Source: Alcanivorax nanhaiticus
Lineage (GTDB): Bacteria; Pseudomonadota; Gammaproteobacteria; Pseudomonadales; Alcanivoracaceae
Assembly: GCF_000756665.1 (NCBI RefSeq)
Contig: NZ_ARXV01000002.1
Location: 186,001-250,000 of the forward strand
Length of the DNA stretch: 64,000 nucleotides
Direction of reading: 5' to 3'
Positions within the stretch are counted from its first letter, which is position 1. Each line of letters starts with the position of its first letter. A program made the translations under genes and the position numbers. This document shows positions 1 through 9,609 of the stretch, piece after piece. The notes under the pieces were generated by a model, which ran no database searches, was not told where the DNA came from, and saw only the letters and a list, made by a program, of their open reading frames with translations.

Positions 1-405
1 ACGACTCTTGCGAGCTTCGACCATGTTGTCCATCATCTGCCCCATCATCATCTGCATCATCCCCATACGCTCTTCCATCATTTTCATGCGCTCTTCGGTA
101 GAGCTGGATGCCATGTCGCCTTCACCCTGATTTAGCGTCATCATGCATTGCTGCATCTCTTTCATATGTGCTTCGATGAGTTCACCCCGTTTGCCTTGGT
201 CTGCTTCCTTTTTCAGCTGACCCATCAGGCGCTCCATGGATTTTTTGTGTTCTTGCATCATTGGCATCATTCGCTCATGGCTCATCATCATGCTGCCTTG
301 CTTACCCTGTGTGTTCGGGTCACCGTCATGTTGATGCTCACCTTCGGCGAAGACTGGAGATGCCAATAATGCGGAAATAGCGAGTGCTGACATTAAATTT
401 TTCAT
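1..405 (-). CDS. Met-rich periplasmic protein, C-terminus cut by window edge
   Basis: The frame is open from an ATG at 405 to the window edge (135 codons seen), behind a GAGGA ribosome-binding site. It starts with a typical signal peptide (MKNLMSALAISALLASPVFA) followed by a hydrophilic helical protein very rich in Met, with repeated MM pairs such as SMMMSHERMMPMM and a second run near residues 105-127, plus scattered His. Met-rich periplasmic proteins in copper islands are usually thought to bind Cu(I)/Ag(I). It is the last visible gene of the leftward merR-copA operon, 11 bases after the methyltransferase-like gene. No catalytic domain is visible; a metal sponge or chaperone role is inference. 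Confidence 0.75.
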   Translation of the reverse strand, partial: MKNLMSALAISALLASPVFAEGEHQHDGDPNTQGKQGSMMMSHERMMPMMQEHKKSMERLMGQLKKEADQGKRGELIEAHMKEMQQCMMTLNQGEGDMASSSTEERMKMMEERMGMMQMMMGQMMDNMVEARKSR

Positions 406-415
406 TGTTTTATCC

Positions 416-1066
416 TCAGACAGTTTCAGGTTCATTGATTTTAAATTTCGGAATCCACGCTGGCGTAGATTCCATATAATGGCGATATATTTCGCCAAAT
501 TCTTCCAGCGCCATCCGCTCCTCTCGCTTAGCGAGTCGCACGTAGACCACTACCAGTATCGGGAACATCACGAGCGTTGGAATGGTCGGCCACTGCAACA
601 GGAAGCCGAACATAATCAAAATAAAAGCAATGTATTGAGGATGACGGCAGCGCGCATACCAGCCGGTAGTGGCCAGGGAGTGGGCTTGCTGCGCCTTGTG
701 CAGTACATTCCAAGCCGAAGCAAGCAGGAAGAAACCCAGTATAATCAGGATATTGCTGGCAATGTGCAGTGGATCAAAATGGGGATTGCCTTCAAAACCA
801 AGTAAAGTGTGCAACAGATGGCCGTTTTCGTGGGACAGAAAGTCGATGCCCGGATACTTTTCTGCCAGCCAGCCAGAGAGGAAATAGATGGTTAACGGAA
901 AGCCATACATCTCGGTAAACAAGGCAATAACAAACGCCGAGAAAGCGCCAAAGCTGCGCCAATCAGTTTTGGTTTGCGGCTTGGTAAAGCTGAAGGCAAA
1001 GAAAATAAATATCGCCGAATTGAGTATCACCAGCGTCCAGAGGCCGTAAGCAGATTCACCGTGCAT
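416..1066 (-). CDS. Membrane protein of the isoprenylcysteine methyltransferase (ICMT/PEMT-like) family
   Basis: A protein of 216 residues with about five hydrophobic helices. The C-terminal half has the family signature: RCRHPQY followed by two membrane helices, then a charged stretch with E..Y.HY and IPKF at the end, which in this superfamily forms the S-adenosylmethionine pocket. The start at 1066 (MHGESAYGLW) is chosen because AGGAGA lies just upstream; the longer frame would run through the DUF2933 gene. Bacterial members are common next to heavy-metal transporters but their substrate is unknown. It lies between the DUF2933 protein and the Met-rich protein in the copper operon. Confidence 0.75.
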   Translation of the reverse strand: MHGESAYGLWTLVILNSAIFIFFAFSFTKPQTKTDWRSFGAFSAFVIALFTEMYGFPLTIYFLSGWLAEKYPGIDFLSHENGHLLHTLLGFEGNPHFDPLHIASNILIILGFFLLASAWNVLHKAQQAHSLATTGWYARCRHPQYIAFILIMFGFLLQWPTIPTLVMFPILVVVYVRLAKREERMALEEFGEIYRHYMESTPAWIPKFKINEPETV

Positions 1067-1091
1067 GCTTCTTCTCCTGTAATGTATTGGG

Positions 1092-1385
1092 TTAATGGTG
1101 ATGACGGTTTTCGTTTTCCCGACGGCCTTCCTCCAGCCCCCGCTGATAGGCATCCTGATCGGATTCATCCTCGTGCTTGCCATGGTCACCGTGACCGCCA
1201 TGCCCCCCATGTCCGCCATGCATAAACAAATGCATAAACGGACAGGCTAAGAGAATCAAGAAAGGCAAAAACTGCCAGACGTGTTGCCGATGCTCGATCA
1301 ATAGGAAATAGCTTGCCGCTGCAATTAAACCCAGGGCGGCCAGGCCTTTGGGGGTCAACCAGAATGATGATTTTTTGGTTGCCAT
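1092..1385 (-). CDS. DUF2933-type small membrane protein with His-rich tail
   Basis: A 97-residue protein with two close hydrophobic segments (about residues 14-32 and 37-53) and a His/Gly-rich tail (HGGHGGHGGHGDHGKHEDE) ending in HHH. This layout matches the DUF2933 family found in copper and mercury resistance islands. The ATG at 1385 (MATKKSSF) is preferred because GAGGTG sits five bases upstream; an in-frame GTG lies four codons earlier. Metal binding by the tail is likely, but the biochemical role is not known. It follows the PII-like gene closely in the merR-copA operon. Confidence 0.72.
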   Translation of the reverse strand: MATKKSSFWLTPKGLAALGLIAAASYFLLIEHRQHVWQFLPFLILLACPFMHLFMHGGHGGHGGHGDHGKHEDESDQDAYQRGLEEGRRENENRHHH

Positions 1386-1393
1386 GTCACACC

Positions 1394-1732
1394 TCACCTG
1401 TGTAATTGAAAATCGTTGTCTGTTGCACTGCGTTTATCGTGTATCCACAGCAGATTGTTGACTGGCACGATGCAGACCAGCCCTTCGCTATCGGCATTAA
1501 CATGCGCCGCATCCACAATCAGCTGCGCAATTTCCCTCGCCTGCTCAGCCTTGGCATAAATCTCCATTTGAATATGCTTGATCAAGTGGTTTTCGTTAAA
1601 ACTGTCGAAGTAATAGCCCCGGCCACGAACCGGGTGTAAGGTAAAGCCCTTCACACCGTGTCGTATCAGGGTTTCTTCCACTTCTTTCAGGCGAAACTCA
1701 TCAAAAATGGCCGTGACTTTATTGATGTCCAT
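1394..1732 (-). CDS. PII-like signalling protein of a metal-resistance cluster
   Basis: 112 residues with the alternating beta-alpha-beta pattern of the PII/GlnB superfamily: MDINKVTAIFDEFRLKEVEETL at the start and VRGRGYYFDSF at the place where GlnB carries its T-loop. The uridylylation Tyr region of true GlnB/GlnK is not conserved, so it belongs with the divergent PII-like group that is encoded beside Cus/Czc efflux systems. Such proteins are thought to sense a small ligand or metal state and to gate a neighbouring transporter; the ligand here is unknown. The RBS AGGAGGAT is strong. It lies between the cupredoxin and the DUF2933 gene. Confidence 0.75.
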   Translation of the reverse strand: MDINKVTAIFDEFRLKEVEETLIRHGVKGFTLHPVRGRGYYFDSFNENHLIKHIQMEIYAKAEQAREIAQLIVDAAHVNADSEGLVCIVPVNNLLWIHDKRSATDNDFQLHR

Positions 1733-1745
1733 CAGATCCTCCTGC

Positions 1746-2099
1746 CTATTTCACCGTGATCTGTCCACGGTACATCTGCATCTGGCAATGAAACGCGTAT
1801 TCACCTGCTGCCAACGCGGGTAACTGAATGGTTTTCAATTTATTTAGTGGCAGGGTGTCGCTGATTTGCAGTTCAGGAATCAGTAAAGTCTCAGAACAGG
1901 GTGATTGATCTTTGCGGATAAATTTGATTTCGACAGGTTCTCCGGTCGGCACTTTAATCCGCGAAGGCGAATAGGTGCCATTTTCAACAGTAATCACCAA
2001 ATCGCTTTCCCCCAGCTCGGCTTCTTTCGGCTTGTAAAACCAGAACCACCACACAATCAGAGCGATTAACGCCAATCCGGCTATATTGATCAGTAACAT
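1746..2099 (-). CDS. Membrane-anchored cupredoxin-domain protein
   Basis: 117 residues: one N-terminal membrane helix (residues 2-23), then a single cupredoxin fold. Candidate copper ligands are a Cys in DQSPCSETL and the C-terminal HCQMQM motif, which resemble the His/Cys/Met set of type-1 or CupA-like sites; the usual first His is replaced. It would hang in the periplasm and bind or pass on Cu(I)/Cu(II). It follows copA by 24 bases and has its own AGGAGA site. The domain call is good, the exact role (copper chaperone or sequestration) is inferred from its place in the operon. Confidence 0.8.
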   Translation of the reverse strand: MLLINIAGLALIALIVWWFWFYKPKEAELGESDLVITVENGTYSPSRIKVPTGEPVEIKFIRKDQSPCSETLLIPELQISDTLPLNKLKTIQLPALAAGEYAFHCQMQMYRGQITVK

Positions 2100-2123
2100 G
2101 TCGCATTTCTCCTGGTGTTGGAC

Positions 2124-4469
2124 TTAGTGTTCCTGCGCTTTAAACAAACGCAGTCGATTGGCGTTGGTCACGACAGTGAGTGATGAAAACGCCATCGCGG
2201 CCCCGGCAATCACCGGGTTCAACAACAAACCCAAGAATGGGTACAGCACGCCAGCCGCAAAAGGTACGCCGGCCACGTTGTAAATAAAGGCGCCGAATAA
2301 ATTCTGTTTGATATTGCGCAAGGTCGCTTTACTCACTGCAATGGCATCGGCCAAACCATGTAACGAACCCCGCATCAGGGTGATGTCGGCACTTTCAATG
2401 GCCACATCGGTACCTGTGCCAATGGCGAAGCCGACGTTGGCGATGGCCAGGGCTGGCGCGTCGTTGATACCGTCCCCGGTCATGCCCACCACTTCGCCTT
2501 CCATCTGCAGTTCCTGCACTTTTTTGGATTTTTCTTCCGGCAGCACTTCGGCGAAAAATTCCTTGATACCGGCTTTTTCCGCTACCGCTTTGGCTGTGGC
2601 GCGGTTATCGCCGGTGAGCATCACCACCCGTATACCGTTATGTTGCAGGCGCTTGATGGCAGCGATGGAGTCTTCCTTAATCGGATCGGCTACTGCGATA
2701 ATCGCTGCGAGCTTATTATCAACGGCGAAATACATCGGCGTTTTAGCCTCGGCGGCCAGCGCCTGGGCCTTTTCAACAAAATCACCCAGTCCGATAGTGC
2801 GCTCGCGCATGAGCTTTTCATTGCCGAACAACAGTGTTTTTCCGTCCACCTCCGCCTGCACACCGTGGCCGGCAATGGCGTTAAAATTTGAGACCTTGCC
2901 CATTTCGATCCCTCTTTCCTGAGCACTTTCAACAATAGCCATGGCCAACGGATGCTCGGAGCCGGATTCAAGCGTTGCTGCCAATCGCAACACCGCCTGC
3001 TCGTCATGTTCACCTGCCACCAACACATCGGTAACCTTCGGCGCGCCCAGGGTGATGGTGCCGGTTTTATCCAGAATCATCGCCGATATCTTCGACGCGG
3101 TTTGCAAGGCCTCGCCGTTACGAATCAGCACGCCCGCCTCCGCGGCCTTGCCCACGCCCACCATCACTGACATCGGTGTTGCCAGGCCTAGCGCACAGGG
3201 ACAGGCGATAATCAATACAGTGGTCGCCGATACAATCGCAAAAGCTACCGCTGGTTCCGGCCCAAAATTCAACCAGGTCAGGGCGCTCGCTACGGCGATA
3301 ATCATGACCACCGGAACAAAATAGGCTGAGATGACATCAGCCAAACGACCAATGGGCGGCTTAGAGTTTTGTGCGCGCTTGACCATATTGATGATTTGCG
3401 CCAGCGCCGTGTCTTTACCAACGCGGGTAGCTTTAAACAGAATTGAGCCTGACTTATTGATGGTGCCCGCCGCCACGGTATCCCCAGTAGCTTTTTCTAC
3501 CGGCATCGGCTCGCCGGTGAGCATGGATTCGTCAATAGCGGTATGCCCTTCGATTACCTCGCCATCGACGGGAATTTTTTCACCTGGCCGCACACGGACC
3601 ACATCGTTCAGTAGAACCTGTTCGATAGCAATATCCAGTTCTTTGTCATCGCGAATGACCCGTGCTGTTTTTGCCTGTAAACCAATCAGGCGCTTAATGG
3701 CCTCCGAGGTACGACCGCGGGCTTTCAGTTCCAGTGCAAGGCCAAGATCAATCAAGCCGATAATGATCGCCGTAGCCTCGAAGTAGACATGGCGCGCCTG
3801 ATCGGGAACGGCGTCTGGGAAAAACACCACCACCATGGAATACAACCACGCCGTGCCAGTACCCAAAGCAATCAGCGTATCCATATTGGCAGAATGATTG
3901 AGAAAGGACTTCCAGGCGCCGACAAAAAAGTGCTTGCCGGAAAAATAGAGAACACCAAAAGTCAGAATACCCACGACCAACCAGGCGATGCGTTCTGTGG
4001 TGGTGTTGACGTTGACTTCACCAGTGATCAGCGCATAGGCCATCAAAGGGCCACCCAGTGAGAGAGCAATCCAGGTTTCTTTCATCAAGCGCTTGTAATA
4101 AGCCTGATCCGCCTTCTCTTTTTCGGCCAATGCATCATCTTCATTCTCAGCAGCCGCAAGCTTGGCGTTATAGCCCGCCTTCTCCACCGCCTTAAGCAAG
4201 TCAGACGCGGCTGCATTGCCAATCACGCTGACGGTGCGCTGAGCGAAATTCATTTCCGCGTTCTCCACACCCGGTACCGCCTTCAGAGCTGATTCGATTT
4301 TTCCCACACAGCTGGCACAACCAGCACCCTCGATAATCAGTTCCTGGTGCGCCGCGCTATCAACATGAACATGGGGATCAGAACCGTGTTCATGATTATG
4401 ATGCTGTGCGTTGTTATCGGTATCTTTATGACAACCCGGTTTGCCGGATTCCGTGTTCACTGAACTCAT
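2124..4469 (-). CDS. copA: Cu(I)/Ag(I)-exporting P1B-type ATPase
   Basis: 781 residues. An N-terminal His-rich stretch (residues 14-41) is followed by one HMA domain with metal-binding CASC (51-54), then the P-type ATPase core: intramembrane CPC (about 423), phosphorylation motif DKTGT (about 466), HP-containing N-domain (SEHPLA), and hinge GDGINDAP (about 666). The last membrane helix carries the MxxSS signature ([10 protein letters not shown]) typical of the Cu(I)/Ag(I) P1B-1 group. It pumps monovalent copper or silver from cytoplasm to periplasm using ATP. It sits in the merR operon, 15 bases after the HMA protein gene, with AGGAGTG before its ATG. Confidence 0.95.
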   Translation of the reverse strand: MSSVNTESGKPGCHKDTDNNAQHHNHEHGSDPHVHVDSAAHQELIIEGAGCASCVGKIESALKAVPGVENAEMNFAQRTVSVIGNAAASDLLKAVEKAGYNAKLAAAENEDDALAEKEKADQAYYKRLMKETWIALSLGGPLMAYALITGEVNVNTTTERIAWLVVGILTFGVLYFSGKHFFVGAWKSFLNHSANMDTLIALGTGTAWLYSMVVVFFPDAVPDQARHVYFEATAIIIGLIDLGLALELKARGRTSEAIKRLIGLQAKTARVIRDDKELDIAIEQVLLNDVVRVRPGEKIPVDGEVIEGHTAIDESMLTGEPMPVEKATGDTVAAGTINKSGSILFKATRVGKDTALAQIINMVKRAQNSKPPIGRLADVISAYFVPVVMIIAVASALTWLNFGPEPAVAFAIVSATTVLIIACPCALGLATPMSVMVGVGKAAEAGVLIRNGEALQTASKISAMILDKTGTITLGAPKVTDVLVAGEHDEQAVLRLAATLESGSEHPLAMAIVESAQERGIEMGKVSNFNAIAGHGVQAEVDGKTLLFGNEKLMRERTIGLGDFVEKAQALAAEAKTPMYFAVDNKLAAIIAVADPIKEDSIAAIKRLQHNGIRVVMLTGDNRATAKAVAEKAGIKEFFAEVLPEEKSKKVQELQMEGEVVGMTGDGINDAPALAIANVGFAIGTGTDVAIESADITLMRGSLHGLADAIAVSKATLRNIKQNLFGAFIYNVAGVPFAAGVLYPFLGLLLNPVIAGAAMAFSSLTVVTNANRLRLFKAQEH

Positions 4470-4484
4470 GGGATCACTCCTGAA

Positions 4485-4802
4485 TTATTTGATGACCGCC
4501 GCAGGAAAACCCGCTCGATTCAACGCCTCTATCAGAGCGTTAGATTCGACCATGCCAACGACCGAAGCGACACCCGTCGCCAGATCCATACACGCATCGC
4601 TTACACCGGAAACAGAGCGTAGCGTTTGCTCAATGCTTCTTACACAACCACCGCACGTGGCGCCTTGCACCTGTAACCGCTGCAGCGGGATATCGCTATC
4701 TGAGCCAACACTGCTCCGGGTGGTAGCTGCTGTGGATGACTTGCTGGCGCAACAACAGCCGCCCTGGTGATGAGCAGGGCTCTCAAACTTCTGTGTATTC
4801 AT
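4485..4802 (-). CDS. Cytoplasmic heavy-metal-associated (HMA) domain protein, likely copper chaperone
   Basis: 105 residues. The N-terminal part is Cys/His-rich (HHQGGCCCASK, residues 11-21); the C-terminal two thirds form an HMA fold with the ligand motif GATCGGCVRS (about residues 48-57) and the usual second half ending in the Ala/Gly-Phe motif (RAGFPAA). Free HMA proteins deliver Cu(I) to P1B ATPases, and this one lies directly between the MerR regulator and copA. It is longer than CopZ (about 70 residues) because of the Cys-rich extension, which could bind extra metal. Confidence 0.85.
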   Translation of the reverse strand: MNTQKFESPAHHQGGCCCASKSSTAATTRSSVGSDSDIPLQRLQVQGATCGGCVRSIEQTLRSVSGVSDACMDLATGVASVVGMVESNALIEALNRAGFPAAVIK

Positions 4803-4822
4803 GGCAAATCCTCTATGTTGAT

Positions 4823-5227
4823 TTACTGGGCAAACTCTTCAATCAGGTGACAGATCATATGGCCGGTCGGCACCTTATCCGGCTTTTGGCTCCACTCGAC
4901 CACGGCCTGCTGCATGCGTTCCCGCAGTTGCAGAGTCTCGGCGAACCGTTGTTCAGTTTCATTCAGGCGTTGGTCAATCAAGCGGCGAACCGTCGGGCAA
5001 GGCGATTTCTTCTTATCCGCGTGGTTCAAAATTTCCTGAATATCCTCAACGGAAAAGCCCAGTTGCCGTGCACTCAGCACGAATCGCAAGCGGTTGTAAT
5101 CCTTTTCGCTGTATTCCCGATATCCATTGGCTTTGTTCTTACCCGGTTTCAGAATCTTGATCCGGGTATAAAACCGCACGGTATCGGCCGTAACCCCTAA
5201 ACGCCTGGCCATTTCGATAACTTTCAC
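4823..5227 (-). CDS. MerR-family metal-responsive transcriptional regulator
   Basis: 134 residues starting at a GTG (VKVIEMARRLGV) that is preceded by GAGGAGG; the longer frame upstream lacks a plausible start. The N-terminal winged helix (VTADTVRFYTR, GYREYSEKD) is clear, followed by the long dimer helix and a metal loop with SPCPTVRRL (Cys near residue 84) and a C-terminal Cys (GHMICHL). This matches the CueR/ZntR/CadR branch; with copA, an HMA chaperone and a cupredoxin next to it, Cu(I)/Ag(I) is the likely signal. It is the first gene of its own operon and probably activates the MerR-type promoter just upstream. Confidence 0.9.
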   Translation of the reverse strand: MKVIEMARRLGVTADTVRFYTRIKILKPGKNKANGYREYSEKDYNRLRFVLSARQLGFSVEDIQEILNHADKKKSPCPTVRRLIDQRLNETEQRFAETLQLRERMQQAVVEWSQKPDKVPTGHMICHLIEEFAQ

Positions 5228-5363
5228 ACAGCCCTCCTCGCAGCTCAGTCTGACTATCGCAGGATTCAGATTAACCCCGAAGATCTGTTCCTTGCCTTGA
5301 TATGAGTCAATCATCAGTTCTAAACCCGAGAGAAAATCCAAAGAATTTGTCCGGCTTTTTGTC

Positions 5364-5394
5364 ACCTTACACCTGTGTCCAAGACACAGGCCAA
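5364..5394 (-). promoter_or_regulatory. MerR-type promoter and operator of the merR-copA operon
   Basis: Read on the minus strand: a -35 element TTGGCC (5394-5389), a 19-base spacer, and a -10 element TAAGGT (5369-5364). Within the spacer is a perfect inverted repeat, CCTGTGTC-TTG-GACACAGG (5390-5372). The overlong spacer (17 is normal) holding a dyad is the hallmark of promoters that MerR-family proteins activate by twisting DNA. The merR GTG start lies about 137 bases downstream, so the leader is long. The motif is directly visible; regulation by this MerR protein is inference. Confidence 0.85.
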
Positions 5395-5398
5395 GCAA

Positions 5399-5790
5399 TT
5401 TTCATTAACAGGTATCAGGCCTCTCGTACTCACTATTACACGCACCTCGATCTGTAGCCTGTACGCCGTCAACCGTCAATATTGGCCCGATATCCTGTCA
5501 CGGCGTTTCTGCATTGAATCGACCCGTACACAACTCCCAAGCTGCACCTGGACTTATCCATTGTCATAGTAGAGCGGCGTTTTTGACCTTAAGATGACCC
5601 ATGTATTACATTCCAGTAATGTATGTGTAATCCTGTTTACCCTGGCAAGTCGGAACATGCGTTGCTCACAGCACAAAGCGGGAGAACCACCAGCAGGGAT
5701 TTCAAAGGTTCAAGAACCAGGGCCCGCAAAGGCGGAACCCTTCAGGAAACAGGTATCGCGGTTGTTATACCAGCGGGCTTACCGGCCTGA
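5399..5790. other. Intergenic region between merR promoter and CopL-like gene
   Basis: No convincing gene. A short plus-strand frame at 5594-5812 has no ribosome-binding site or recognisable sequence. Visible structure: TACATT-CCAGT-AATGTA (5607-5623), an inverted repeat of the TACA..TGTA kind that could be a regulator site; and a 16-base perfect palindrome built on CGGCCTGA (5783-5798), overlapping the stop of the CopL-like gene and followed on the plus strand by TTTT, which could act as a terminator in that direction. Confidence 0.5.
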
Positions 5791-6288
5791 TCAGGCCGTT
5801 TTGGGAGGGTGAAAAATGCGTGAGGGGAGCCGTGCCAACAATGGTTCCGGCGCAGTATTGAACATGTCGCAGGCGGCATGATTCATAGTATTTTTAAAAA
5901 ATGAACCGACCGCCCCAACTGTTCCCGAGGCTGAACAGGTTGACGCACAGTGACTGGCCGATAGACAGCCTGAGTCGCAATGACCGGCTAAGCACTTACC
6001 GCGGGGTTTGGGCGAATCGCTCTTGGCAATCTGATGACAGGGCATTGTCGAAGCAGTGAGGCTATGTCCGGCCGCCTGTTCACCACGGTCATTCGGGTTG
6101 AGAGAATCGGAAGTGGGCGCTGGGACTGGTCGCGTATGGTCCAGATCCAATATCGAGGCGATCGAGCCATGGTTGAGCGCGTTTGCCGGTATTGGAAGGT
6201 GAACCTGCATATCCCTGGGCAATGCAGCCATCAGTGGTTGCGCAAGCAACCCCCAAATGACCAACATAATACCCAGATAATGAACCAT
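5791..6288 (-). CDS. Secreted Cys/His-rich CopL-like protein
   Basis: 165 residues. It begins with a signal peptide (MVHYLGIMLVIWGLLAQPLMA) and has a Cys/His-rich central region (PCHQ, GKCLAGHCDSGCLSASHCAST, HAACDM) and a C-terminal tail IFHPPKTA. The C-terminal HPP/RPP tail and Cys/His block recall the small CopL/DUF2946-like proteins at copper loci; similarity is by pattern only. A second, shorter member is encoded at 13186-13566, so this cargo holds two. Start 6288 has AAAGGGAG upstream. A FNR/Anr-like box lies 54 bases before the start. Probable periplasmic metal binding; function unproven. Confidence 0.65.
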   Translation of the reverse strand: MVHYLGIMLVIWGLLAQPLMAALPRDMQVHLPIPANALNHGSIASILDLDHTRPVPAPTSDSLNPNDRGEQAAGHSLTASTMPCHQIAKSDSPKPRGKCLAGHCDSGCLSASHCASTCSASGTVGAVGSFFKNTMNHAACDMFNTAPEPLLARLPSRIFHPPKTA

Positions 6289-6341
6289 ATCGGCTCCCTT
6301 TATTGACCGTTTTAATCTAGCAGATCTGATATCGCCAGTTC

Positions 6342-6355
6342 TTGACCTGAATCAA
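6342..6355 (-). promoter_or_regulatory. FNR/Anr-like box upstream of the CopL-like gene
   Basis: The minus strand reads TTGAT-TCAG-GTCAA, nine of ten positions of the FNR/Anr consensus TTGAT-N4-ATCAA. A -10-like TAGATT lies at 6319-6314; a start around 6307 would put the box centre at about -41.5, the normal class II activator position. A second box of the same kind precedes the gene at 13186-13566. Confidence 0.5.
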
Positions 6356-6480
6356 ATGTTTGACACCGACGTGTTCCCCATCGGTTGCAGCTCCAGAAGC
6401 AACAGAGAGGCCAAGAATATAGGGTTAGAATTCAGAACGGCGCACCCGAACTTTATAATCGGGTACGCCAGGTTCATAGC

Positions 6481-9400
6481 TTAAGTTCCGTCTTTACCCT
6501 TACTCTGCTTCCAAAGCAGATAAACCGCCGGCAATACCAGCAAAGTCAATACCACGGCACTCAGCATGCCACCCACCATAGGCGCCGCAATCCGACTCAT
6601 GACTTCCGAACCGGTACCCGTGCCGTACATAATAGGTAACAGCCCCACGATAATCGCCGCTGCAGTCATCATCACGGGTCTTACCCTTAGGCCGGCACCG
6701 TGCAACACCGCGTGGCGCAATGTTTCCTTTCGCGGTTCAACACCTTTCTGCTCACAGTCTTCCAGCATATGGCGATAGGCCTGATTGAGGTACACCAGCA
6801 TGATGACGCCGATTTCTACTGCCACACCTGCCAGCGCAATAAAGCCCACGCCAACAGCGACAGAGAAGTTGTAGCCGAGCACGTACATCAGCCAGATCGA
6901 GCCCACCATGGCTAGCGGCAGAGTGCCCATGATGATCGCGACCTCGGCAAAGTTGCGAAAATTGAAATAGAGCAGCACGATGATAATGGCCAGCGTCAGC
7001 GGCACCACATAGGTGAGTTTTTCCTTGGCTCTCAGCATGTATTCGTACTGCCCCGACCAGTTCAGGGAGTAGCCTGCTGGTAGCTCGACCTGATCGGCCA
7101 CCACGGCCATGGCATTTTTTACATAACTGCCAATATCCACGCCATCGATATCAACAAAGGTCCAGCCGTTGAGGCGGGCATTCTCGCTCTTGATGGCCGG
7201 GGGGCCGTCTTCCACATAAACACGAGCGACATCCCCCAATGCAATGCGCTGGCCACTGGTTGTTACGATGGGCAACAGGGCTAATTGTTCCGGCGAGTTA
7301 CGATAGTCCTGGGGATAACGCAGATTGACGGGATAACGCTCCAACCCTTCGACTGTCTGCGTGACGTTCATGCCGCCGATGGCGGTGGCCACCACCTGCT
7401 GCACGTCAGCAATATTGAGACCATAACGCGCTGCTTTTTCCCGCTGAATATCCACCTTGATATAACGGCCACCCGCTACTCGCTCGGAGTAGACCGAGGC
7501 GGTGCCAGGTACATCTTTGAGCACCTGCTCCAAACGCTTGCCGATTTTTTCGATCTCCTTGAGGTCGGGGCCAGCCACCTTAATACCCACCGGGGTTTTA
7601 ATACCCGTGGCCAGCATGTCGATACGGGTTTTGATGGGCATCACCCAGGCATTGGTCAGTCCAGGAAACTTCACCAAGGCATCCAGTTCCTTTTTTAACG
7701 ATTCCGTAGTCATACCATCGCGCCACTCCTCTCTCGGTTTCAACTGGACAAACGTTTCAATCATGGTCAGGGGCGCCGGATCAGTGGCCGTTTCTGCCCG
7801 ACCGATTTTGCCGAATACACTTTTCACTTCGGGCACCGTGGCTATCAACTTGTCGGTCTGCTGCAGGATCTCCCGCGCTTTACCTATCGACAGACCGGGA
7901 TAGGTGGTGGGCATATACATCAAATCACCCTCATCCAGAGGGGGAATAAATTCGCTACCTATCTGGCTGACGGGCCAAAATCCGATAACCGTAATCACCA
8001 GGGCTAACACGAGCGTGGATTTAGGGTAATTAAGCACGGTTTTAAGCGTAGGCATATACACGCCAATCAACGCGCGATTGAGTGGATTTTTGTGCTCAGG
8101 CAGTACTTTGCCACGGATAAAATAGCCCATCAGCACGGGCACCAGCGTTACTGCCAATGCAGCACTCGCGGCCATGGCGTAGGTTTTAGTAAAGGCCAGC
8201 GGCGAGAACATACGGCCTTCCTGGGCCTCCAGGGTAAACACCGGCACGAAACTCACGGTAATGATCAGCAGGCTGAAAAATAGCGCAGGACCGACTTCGG
8301 CGGCAGATTCCGCGACTACCTGCCAGCGGTTTTCGTTGGTCAGTGGCGTGCGTTCCATATGCTTGTGCATGTTTTCAATCATGACGATGGCGCCGTCGAT
8401 CATGGCGCCTATGGCAATGGCGATCCCGCCCAACGACATGATATTGGCGTTAAGTCCTTGCGCATGCATGACGATAAATGCGGCCAAAATACCTACCGGC
8501 AAACTGACAATGGCCACCAGACTGGAGCGGATATGAAACAGGAAGACGACACACACCAGGGCCACGACGATGAATTCTTCCAGCAATTTGTGCCACAGGT
8601 TTTCCACGGCGCGCTCAATCAGGCCGGAACGATCATAGACCGTCACGATTTCCACACCCTCAGGCAACCCGGCCTTGAGTGTCTCCAGCCTGGCTTTGAC
8701 ACCATCAATGGTTTTTTGCGCATTCTCGCCAAAGCGCATGACCACAATGCCGCCTACTGTCTCACCCTCGCCATTGAGTTCGGCAATGCCCCGGCGCATC
8801 TGTGGCCCGATTTCGATGTCGGCCACATCCTTTAACAGCAAGGGGGTACCGTTGACGTTCAGGCCCAAAGGGATATTGGCCAGATCATCACGCCCCTGGA
8901 TGTAGCCGGACGCGCGCACCATGTATTCCGCTTCCGCCATTTCCACCACAGAAGCGCCGACTTCCTGGTTGCCGCGCTGGATTGCCGTCTGGATATGAGA
9001 GAGTGGAATGTTAAAAGCTCGCAGCTTGTCCGGGTTCACCTTAACCTGGTACTGCTTCACCATGCCGCCAAGTGCAGCGACTTCAGATACCCCGGGCACA
9101 GTTTGCAGTTCGTATTTCAGGAACCAGTCCTGCAGGCTGCGCAGCTGGCTGAGATCGTGCTGACCGGTGCGATCCACCAGTGCGTAGAGGTAGACCCAAC
9201 CCACACCGGTGGCATCCGGCCCCAATTGCGGCCTGGCATTGGGCGGCAAAGTGGGCGCCACCTGCGACAGGTATTCCAGTACCCGCGAACGCGCCCAGTA
9301 AGCATCGGTATCCTCATCAAAAATGACATAGACATAGGAGTCGCCAAAAAACGAGTAGCCGCGTACGGTGACCGCACCAGGCACCGACAACATGGCAGTA

Positions 9401-9609
9401 GTCAGTGGATAGGTGACCTGATCTTCCACCACCTGCGGCGCCTGCCCCGGATAACTGGTTTTGATAATCACCTGCACGTCCGACAAATCGGGAATGGCAT
9501 CTACCGGCGTGTTTTTCAGGGACCAACCGCCGACCCCCACCAGAATCAGAGTGGCCAGCAGCACAAAAAAGCGGTTTTGGACAGACCAGCGGATAATGGC
9601 TTCGATCAT
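6481..9609 (-). CDS. cusA: Cu(I)/Ag(I) RND efflux pump, inner-membrane subunit
   Basis: 1,042 residues, the normal length for CusA. It has the twelve-helix RND layout with two large periplasmic loops. The three methionines used by E. coli CusA for metal relay are all present in context: [10 protein letters not shown] (about residue 565), PLTMIETF (about 615) and [10 protein letters not shown] (about 664), which separates it from Zn/Co/Cd-type CzcA pumps. Proton-relay acidic residues are expected in the [13 protein letters not shown] helix. It forms a tripartite pump with CusB and CusC driven by proton flow. Its ATG overlaps the cusB stop by four bases, so the two are translationally coupled. 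Confidence 0.95.
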   Translation of the reverse strand: MIEAIIRWSVQNRFFVLLATLILVGVGGWSLKNTPVDAIPDLSDVQVIIKTSYPGQAPQVVEDQVTYPLTTAMLSVPGAVTVRGYSFFGDSYVYVIFDEDTDAYWARSRVLEYLSQVAPTLPPNARPQLGPDATGVGWVYLYALVDRTGQHDLSQLRSLQDWFLKYELQTVPGVSEVAALGGMVKQYQVKVNPDKLRAFNIPLSHIQTAIQRGNQEVGASVVEMAEAEYMVRASGYIQGRDDLANIPLGLNVNGTPLLLKDVADIEIGPQMRRGIAELNGEGETVGGIVVMRFGENAQKTIDGVKARLETLKAGLPEGVEIVTVYDRSGLIERAVENLWHKLLEEFIVVALVCVVFLFHIRSSLVAIVSLPVGILAAFIVMHAQGLNANIMSLGGIAIAIGAMIDGAIVMIENMHKHMERTPLTNENRWQVVAESAAEVGPALFFSLLIITVSFVPVFTLEAQEGRMFSPLAFTKTYAMAASAALAVTLVPVLMGYFIRGKVLPEHKNPLNRALIGVYMPTLKTVLNYPKSTLVLALVITVIGFWPVSQIGSEFIPPLDEGDLMYMPTTYPGLSIGKAREILQQTDKLIATVPEVKSVFGKIGRAETATDPAPLTMIETFVQLKPREEWRDGMTTESLKKELDALVKFPGLTNAWVMPIKTRIDMLATGIKTPVGIKVAGPDLKEIEKIGKRLEQVLKDVPGTASVYSERVAGGRYIKVDIQREKAARYGLNIADVQQVVATAIGGMNVTQTVEGLERYPVNLRYPQDYRNSPEQLALLPIVTTSGQRIALGDVARVYVEDGPPAIKSENARLNGWTFVDIDGVDIGSYVKNAMAVVADQVELPAGYSLNWSGQYEYMLRAKEKLTYVVPLTLAIIIVLLYFNFRNFAEVAIIMGTLPLAMVGSIWLMYVLGYNFSVAVGVGFIALAGVAVEIGVIMLVYLNQAYRHMLEDCEQKGVEPRKETLRHAVLHGAGLRVRPVMMTAAAIIVGLLPIMYGTGTGSEVMSRIAAPMVGGMLSAVVLTLLVLPAVYLLWKQSKGKDGT

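Noticed and set aside
2308..2922. 204-residue plus-strand frame antisense to copA
   Set aside because: Ser/Thr/Pro-rich shadow of copA.
5594..5812. 72-residue plus-strand frame in the gap upstream of merR
   Set aside because: No ribosome-binding site, no family, runs into the opposite CopL-like gene.
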